Assembly (NCBI RefSeq): GCF_001897685.1
Contig: NZ_MKUG01000192.1
Span: 1-45,633, forward strand
Origin: Thiobacillus sp. 65-1402
Lineage (GTDB): Bacteria > Pseudomonadota > Gammaproteobacteria > Burkholderiales > Thiobacillaceae
Reading direction: 5' to 3'
Length of the DNA stretch: 45,633 bases
Below the pieces are notes generated by a model that was not told the origin of the DNA, ran no database searches, and saw only the letters and a program-made list of their open reading frames with translations. Shown here one piece after another: positions 41,614 to 45,633 of this stretch. The translations under genes were made by a program, and so were the position numbers. Each line of letters starts with the position of its first letter. The stretch's first letter is position 1.

Positions 41614-42309
41614 ATGACGCTGCGCGTGGGCGGCCTGACGCCGCTGTCCACCACCGACTGGCCCGGTCTGCTGGCCGCGGTGGTGTTCTGCCAGGGCTGT
41701 CCCTGGCGCTGCGGCTATTGCCATAACCCCGATCTGATTCCGCCGCGCGGCGCCGACGAAATCCCCTGGGAAGAGGTGCTGGCTTTCCTGCGCCGCCGCC
41801 AGGGATTGCTCGACGGCGTGGTGTTTTCCGGCGGCGAGCCGACGCTGCAGGCAGCGTTGCCGGATGCGATGCGCGCGGCGCGCGGACTTGGCTTCAAGAT
41901 CGGCCTGCACACCGGCGGCATGTACCCCGGGCGGCTGGCGGCGGTGCTGCCGCTGGTCGACTGGGTGGGGCTCGACGTGAAAGCGCCGTTTGCCGATTAC
42001 GCCGGCATCACCGGCGTGGCGGAAAGCGGAACGCGCGCCCGCGAGAGCCTGGAGCAGGTGCTGGCTTCCGGCGTGGCGCACGAAATCCGCACCACCGTGC
42101 ATCCGGCGCTGCTGGCCGATGCGGAGGTGGTCGGCCTGGCGCACGACCTGGCCGCGCGCGGCGTCCGGCGCTACGTCATCCAGGCCTTTCGCAGCCAGGG
42201 CTGCCGGAATGACGAGCTGTGCCGGAATCCGGCGCGCGAGCGCCCCCTAGAGGAGGTGGGCGGGGAACTGGCCGGGCTGTTCGAGAAATTTTCGGTGCGC
42301 GTGGCGTAG
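41614..42309 (+). CDS. nrdG: Anaerobic ribonucleotide reductase-activating protein NrdG (radical SAM)
   Basis: 231 aa. The cluster motif CPWRCGYC (Cys-x3-Cys-x2-Cys) lies at about residues 29-36, preceded by STTDWPGLLAAVVFCQGC and followed by HNPDLIPP. GVVFSGGEPTLQAAL matches the GGE motif. NrdG uses S-adenosylmethionine to make the glycyl radical of NrdD. It is longer than E. coli NrdG (about 154 aa) and resembles the NrdG2/PFL-activase-like form. It starts 27 bp after the small glycyl-radical gene. Confidence 0.92.
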   Translation: MTLRVGGLTPLSTTDWPGLLAAVVFCQGCPWRCGYCHNPDLIPPRGADEIPWEEVLAFLRRRQGLLDGVVFSGGEPTLQAALPDAMRAARGLGFKIGLHTGGMYPGRLAAVLPLVDWVGLDVKAPFADYAGITGVAESGTRARESLEQVLASGVAHEIRTTVHPALLADAEVVGLAHDLAARGVRRYVIQAFRSQGCRNDELCRNPARERPLEEVGGELAGLFEKFSVRVA

Positions 42310-42395
42310 GCCGGATGCGGAATGCCGTCGCCGCGGTCCCGCCGGAAGGGACGCAGCACAGCGACACGCAGCATGCCGATATGCTGGAACGCCGA

Positions 42396-42875
42396 TCATT
42401 TCAATCGATAGGCGGCGTGGCAGCTCACGCAACTTGCCTGCACCTGCGATAGCGCGCGCAAAGCCGGACCGACGTCGCCGGTGGCCCCCGCTTCCTGTGC
42501 CACCACCGCAAACCGGCTCGCGGCCTGATGCATGCCGTGGCCGATTTGGCGCATACCCTCCGGCATGTATCGGGCCACTTCGTGGGCGCCATGGCGCTGC
42601 AGCGAACTGATGCCGAGACGGGTTTCGGCCACCTCGGCGGCGGCATCGAACTGCTTGTCGGCGAGGTGGGCGGTGATTTCCTGGATGGCGAGGAGGTGGT
42701 CGCGCATGTTGGCCAGCGTTTCCGCCTTGAGCGCGGGCGGAAAGCTTAGGGGCTTGCGCGCGGCCGGTGCGACGCCGGGAGGGCTGCCAGTATGGTGGCC
42801 GGCGTGAGAGTCGGCGGCGGCCCAGACGGCCGTGCTCATGGCCAGGCCGAGTGCGAGGGTCAGGCAGGTTTTCAT
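42396..42875 (-). CDS. Cytochrome c'-like periplasmic heme protein (second copy type)
   Basis: 159 aa. A signal peptide (MKTCLTLALGLAMSTAVWAA) is followed by a His/Pro-rich linker (ADSHAGHHTGS), a helical bundle and one heme c motif CVSCH near the C-terminus (about residue 151). The layout parallels the protein at 31800 (CVACH), though sequence similarity is limited. ATG at 42875 is used because it begins the signal peptide. It is divergent from the Crp/Fnr regulator, which may control it. The 86-bp gap to nrdG shows no clear terminator. Confidence 0.8.
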   Translation of the reverse strand: MKTCLTLALGLAMSTAVWAAADSHAGHHTGSPPGVAPAARKPLSFPPALKAETLANMRDHLLAIQEITAHLADKQFDAAAEVAETRLGISSLQRHGAHEVARYMPEGMRQIGHGMHQAASRFAVVAQEAGATGDVGPALRALSQVQASCVSCHAAYRLK

Positions 42876-42941
42876 GCGTGCTCCATGTGATGCGCCATAG
42901 GTGGTCCGAACGAAGTGTAGGACGCGGCACGACGAACGCGT

Positions 42942-43535
42942 ATGATTTCGCTCATGCCTCGACAGGATGCCCTGACCGATATCGAAACCTGGCTCGCGCG
43001 CCATGCCGAATCACGCATGATCGCCAAAGGCACGCGGGTGTTCGGCAGCGACAAAAAGCCTGCCAGCCTGTTCTGGGTAACGGCCGGGGAACTGCAGCTG
43101 GTCCGCCACACGCCGCAGGGCGAACGCGTGATTCTGCAGCGCTGCTCGCGCGGCGCGCTGGCCGAGGCGTCGCTGTTTTCGGATCGCTACCATTGCGATG
43201 GCGAGGCGGCGGTGGACAGCCTGGCGTGGGTGCTGCCGCTGGCGGATTTTCGTGTCGCGCTGAGCGAGGCGGATTTCAGCCGCGCCTACACGAGGTGGCT
43301 GTCGCATACCATCCGCGATCTGCGCGGGCAGTGCGAGCGCCTGAGCCTGCCGCGCGCCGAGGATCGCGTGCTGCATTACCTGCGCGAGCATGGCCGCTTT
43401 GCACGGCAAGGCTGCTCGCTCAAAACCTGGGCCGGCGCGCTGGGCATGACGCACGAGCACTTGTATCGCACCCTGTCGACGCTGCACAGGCAGGGGCGTA
43501 TCCGTCGTAGCGAGCGCGAGATCACCCTGGCCTGA
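42942..43535 (+). CDS. Crp/Fnr-family transcriptional regulator without Fnr cysteines
   Basis: 197 aa. An N-terminal cyclic-nucleotide-like beta barrel (LFWVTAGELQLVRHTPQGERVILQ) precedes a C-terminal helix-turn-helix (SLKTWAGALGMTHEHLYRTLSTLHRQG, about 160-185). No N-terminal Cys cluster exists, so it is not an oxygen-sensing Fnr; a Dnr/NnrR-like or other role is possible. The start is uncertain: ATG at 42942 or ATG at 42954 (MPRQDALTD). Divergent from the cytochrome c'-like gene. Its ligand cannot be told. Confidence 0.85.
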   Translation: MISLMPRQDALTDIETWLARHAESRMIAKGTRVFGSDKKPASLFWVTAGELQLVRHTPQGERVILQRCSRGALAEASLFSDRYHCDGEAAVDSLAWVLPLADFRVALSEADFSRAYTRWLSHTIRDLRGQCERLSLPRAEDRVLHYLREHGRFARQGCSLKTWAGALGMTHEHLYRTLSTLHRQGRIRRSEREITLA

Positions 43536-43542
43536 ACGCAGT

Positions 43543-44292
43543 TCAGGCGACGCGTCCCGCGCGCAAAAACAGCGGCCATCGCAGCGTTCGGGCCGCTTCC
43601 GGAGTGCCCCACAGGGGCGCCAGTTCGGCCCGCAGCGGCGGCAGCGGGTCGTGCCCTCGCGCGGCCCGGTAGCGCCTCACCGCCGACCAGGTGGAGAGGT
43701 AATCCAGCAGCCGCGGCAGCGTCCACGCGACCTCGATGGCAAAAGCCGGCGCCTCGATTTCCATGAAGGGAAAATCCAGGCTGCGGTAGGCGTCGTCGAT
43801 CAGCGCGCGTTCGGCCGGCCAGTAGGGGCCGACGGTTTCGCCGTAGAAGCGCAGGAATGGCGCGTCCATTTCCCCCGGCAGCACCATCCGCCCGTAACCC
43901 CACAATGCGACCATGCCGTCCGGCTTCAGCACGCGCGCTGCTTCGGCGTAAAAAGCCGGCAGGTCGAACCAGTGCGCCGCCTGCGCGACGGTGACGAGGT
44001 CGATGCTGTGGTCGGCGAGGCCGCTGGCTTCGGCGGGCGCCACCCGGTACGTGATGGCGGGATGCGGCGCGGCATGACGGATCTGTTCGGCCGAGGCGTC
44101 GGTGGCGACGACCCGGCGGAAATGCGCCGCCAGCCCCAGCGCCGCCTGGCCGCTGCCGGTGGCGCAATCCCAGGCGAGGTCATGCCCAGAGCACTGGCCG
44201 GCAAGCCAGGCGAACAGCGCGGCGGGGTAGTCCGGGCGATAGGCGGCGTAGCGATCGGACCCCGACGAGAAGTGATCCTTGAATGAACTCAC
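43543..44292 (-). CDS. Class I SAM-dependent methyltransferase
   Basis: 249 aa. The SAM-binding motif I is DCATGSGQAALGLA at about residue 42. VVATDASAEQIRHA follows, then DLVTVAQAAHWFDLPAFYAEAARVLKPDG, typical of UbiE/TAM-like small-molecule methyltransferases. The substrate is unknown. GTG start at 44292 overlaps the ribD stop by 4 bp, so it is co-transcribed with ribD and takes the place where ribE is usually found. Confidence 0.85.
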   Translation of the reverse strand: MSSFKDHFSSGSDRYAAYRPDYPAALFAWLAGQCSGHDLAWDCATGSGQAALGLAAHFRRVVATDASAEQIRHAAPHPAITYRVAPAEASGLADHSIDLVTVAQAAHWFDLPAFYAEAARVLKPDGMVALWGYGRMVLPGEMDAPFLRFYGETVGPYWPAERALIDDAYRSLDFPFMEIEAPAFAIEVAWTLPRLLDYLSTWSAVRRYRAARGHDPLPPLRAELAPLWGTPEAARTLRWPLFLRAGRVA

Positions 44293-45380
44293 GCGGGCAG
44301 CAGCGTCAGGCGCAGGTCGCCGCCGACCTGGCGCACGTCGGCCAAGGTGAAGCGTGCGGCGTCGCCCAGTGCCGCCAGCGGCGCGTGGGCGAACAGTCCG
44401 CGCGCATCGTCGCCCACTGCCAGCGGCGCCAGATAGGCCACCCATTCGTCGACCAGCCCGGCCTTGAGCAGGGCGCCGTTGAGCGCGGCGCCGGCTTCGA
44501 CGTGCAGTTCGTTGACGCCGCGCTGCGCCAGCAGTGCGAGCAGGGCGGCGAGGTCGACGCGGCCATCCGTCCCCGGCAATGCGACCACCTCGGCGCCCGC
44601 CTGTTCGAGCAGCGAACGCATGCCGGGCTCGGCGTGGTGGCAGGCGACGAGCGCGGGCAGGATTGCCGCGTCGGCCGGCGTGCGCAAGGCGGAATCGACG
44701 ACGACCCTGAGCGGCTGCCGGCCGATGTCGAAATCGCGCACATTCATGCGCGGATTGTCGGCCAGCACGGTGCCGCTGCCGGTGAGGATGGCGCAGGCAC
44801 GCGCGCGCAGCGCCTGCACGTCGGCGCGCGCGGCCGTGCCGGTGATCCACTGCGAGGCGCCGTTGGCGAGCGCGGTCTTGCCGTCGAGCGTCGCGGCGGT
44901 CTTGAGGCGCACCCATGGGCGTTGCCGCGTCATGCGCGAAACGAAGCCGGGGTTGAGCGCGCGCGCGCCGGCCTCCATCAGCCCTACTTCGGCCGGGATG
45001 CCCGCCAGCGTCAGCATGGCGATGCCGCCGCCCGCGACCAGCGGATTGGGATCGTTCATCGCCGCCACCACGCGCGCCACGCCGGCCTGGATCAGCGCCT
45101 CGGCGCACGGCGGGGTGCGGCCGTGGTGCGAGCAGGGCTCCAGCGTGACGTACACCGTCGCGCCGCGTGCGGCGTCACCGGCGGCCTGCAGCGCGTGGAT
45201 TTCGGCGTGCGGGGTGCCGGCGCGTTCGTGCCAGCCTTCGCCGACGACGCGGCCGTCCCTGACGATGATGCAGCCGACGCGCGGATTGGGGCTGGTGGTG
45301 TTGAGGCCGCGCGCCGCGAGTTGCAGCGCGCGCGCCATGTGGGCATGGTCGGCGGCGCTGAAGCGGTCGGCGCTGGGCAT
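44289..45380 (-). CDS. ribD: Bifunctional diaminohydroxyphosphoribosylaminopyrimidine deaminase / 5-amino-6-(5-phosphoribosylamino)uracil reductase
   Basis: 363 aa. The deaminase half has the zinc motifs HAEIHAL and PCSHHGRTPPC. The reductase half (about 150-363) shows RPWVRLKTAATLDGKTA, GSGTVLADNP and the C-terminal HVEAGAALNGALLKAGLVDEW. RibD performs steps 2 and 3 of riboflavin synthesis. It lies next to nrdR, as in many proteobacteria, but is separated from ribE by about 19 kb. ATG at 45380 immediately follows the nrdR stop codon region. Confidence 0.96.
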   Translation of the reverse strand: MPSADRFSAADHAHMARALQLAARGLNTTSPNPRVGCIIVRDGRVVGEGWHERAGTPHAEIHALQAAGDAARGATVYVTLEPCSHHGRTPPCAEALIQAGVARVVAAMNDPNPLVAGGGIAMLTLAGIPAEVGLMEAGARALNPGFVSRMTRQRPWVRLKTAATLDGKTALANGASQWITGTAARADVQALRARACAILTGSGTVLADNPRMNVRDFDIGRQPLRVVVDSALRTPADAAILPALVACHHAEPGMRSLLEQAGAEVVALPGTDGRVDLAALLALLAQRGVNELHVEAGAALNGALLKAGLVDEWVAYLAPLAVGDDARGLFAHAPLAALGDAARFTLADVRQVGGDLRLTLLPA

Positions 45381-45633
45381 TTACTGGTCGATGTCGCGGA
45401 TGACGTCGCGGAAGTCCTCGACGTCCTGGAAACTGCGGTACACCGAGGCGAAGCGGATGTAGGCGACCTTGTCGAGCTTCTTCAGTTCGTTCATCACCAG
45501 CTCGCCGACTGCGCGCGCGGGGATTTCGCGCTCGCCCAGCGTCAGCAGGCGCTGGCGGATGCGGTCGACCGCGGCGTCGACCAGCTCGGTGGAAACCGGA
45601 CGCTTGTGCAGCGCCCGGCGAAAGCCTTCACGC
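45381..45633 (-). CDS. nrdR: Transcriptional repressor NrdR (3' part)
   Basis: The visible 83 codons encode the ATP-cone part of Nrd[62 protein letters not shown]. The N-terminal zinc ribbon lies outside the window. NrdR represses all classes of ribonucleotide reductase genes by binding tandem NrdR boxes when loaded with dATP/ATP. Candidate boxes are in front of nrdD in this window (39307-39354). It directly precedes ribD. Confidence 0.95.
   Translation of the reverse strand, partial: REGFRRALHKRPVSTELVDAAVDRIRQRLLTLGEREIPARAVGELVMNELKKLDKVAYIRFASVYRSFQDVEDFRDVIRDIDQ

Overview
The window is a GC-rich chromosomal segment of a betaproteobacterium. The gene orders yebC-ruvC-ruvA-(GGDEF)-ruvB-ybgC-tolQRAB-pal-cpoB-queE-queC and nrdR-ribD ... 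ribE-ribBA-ribH-nusB-thiL-pgpA-pncC fit this group. The mix of O2-independent ubiquinone synthesis, class III ribonucleotide reductase, NsrR-type nitric oxide control and cytochrome c'-like proteins points to a facultatively anaerobic, probably denitrifying, Thiobacillus-like organism. The genus is an inference and no 16S is present.

Layout. 1-3.4 kb: 5' stub of a leftward gene, type II NADH dehydrogenase, a leftward ROK sugar kinase, yebC. 3.4-7.1 kb: ruvC, ruvA, a membrane diguanylate cyclase placed between ruvA and ruvB, and ruvB. 7.1-12.3 kb: complete Tol-Pal operon. 12.4-13.8 kb: queE-queC. 13.9-16.3 kb: tRNA-Lys, a Phd/RelE-type toxin-antitoxin pair, a type IV pilin with a sigma-54 promoter, and a second toxin-antitoxin pair. 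Both pairs are bracketed by duplicated transcription terminators. 16.3-20.3 kb: gdhA, recX, recA and a divergent lone WYL-domain regulator with a perfect inverted repeat between it and recA. 20.4-25.0 kb: leftward ribE-ribBA-ribH-nusB-thiL-pgpA-pncC.

25.0-43.5 kb is an 18.5 kb block that separates ribE from ribD and nrdR. It carries two Cys-rich nitronate monooxygenase-like flavoproteins around yhcC-ubiU-ubiV-queD-ubiT; a cytochrome c'-like/FadL/small membrane protein operon behind a promoter with a large palindromic operator, followed by a TetR regulator; two parallel operons around an NsrR-like Rrf2 regulator (DUF2249, NnrS/heme-copper-like polytopic proteins, an FmdE-like protein, hemerythrin); an anaerobic ribonucleotide reductase operon; and a second cytochrome c'-like protein divergent from a Crp/Fnr regulator. 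43.5-45.6 kb: methyltransferase, ribD and the 3' end of nrdR.

The most notable observations are: (i) the class III reductase is split, with NrdD ending after its zinc site and the glycyl-radical loop encoded by its own 61-codon cistron before nrdG; (ii) tandem NrdR-box-like repeats 32 bp apart in front of nrdD, with nrdR in the same window; (iii) two unrelated toxin-antitoxin modules that share one architecture: duplicated neighbouring terminators and an identical 12-nt motif exactly 7 nt inside one of them; (iv) a recurrent 7-bp-periodic CTTG intergenic repeat. All calls come from reading the sequence; no database search was possible.
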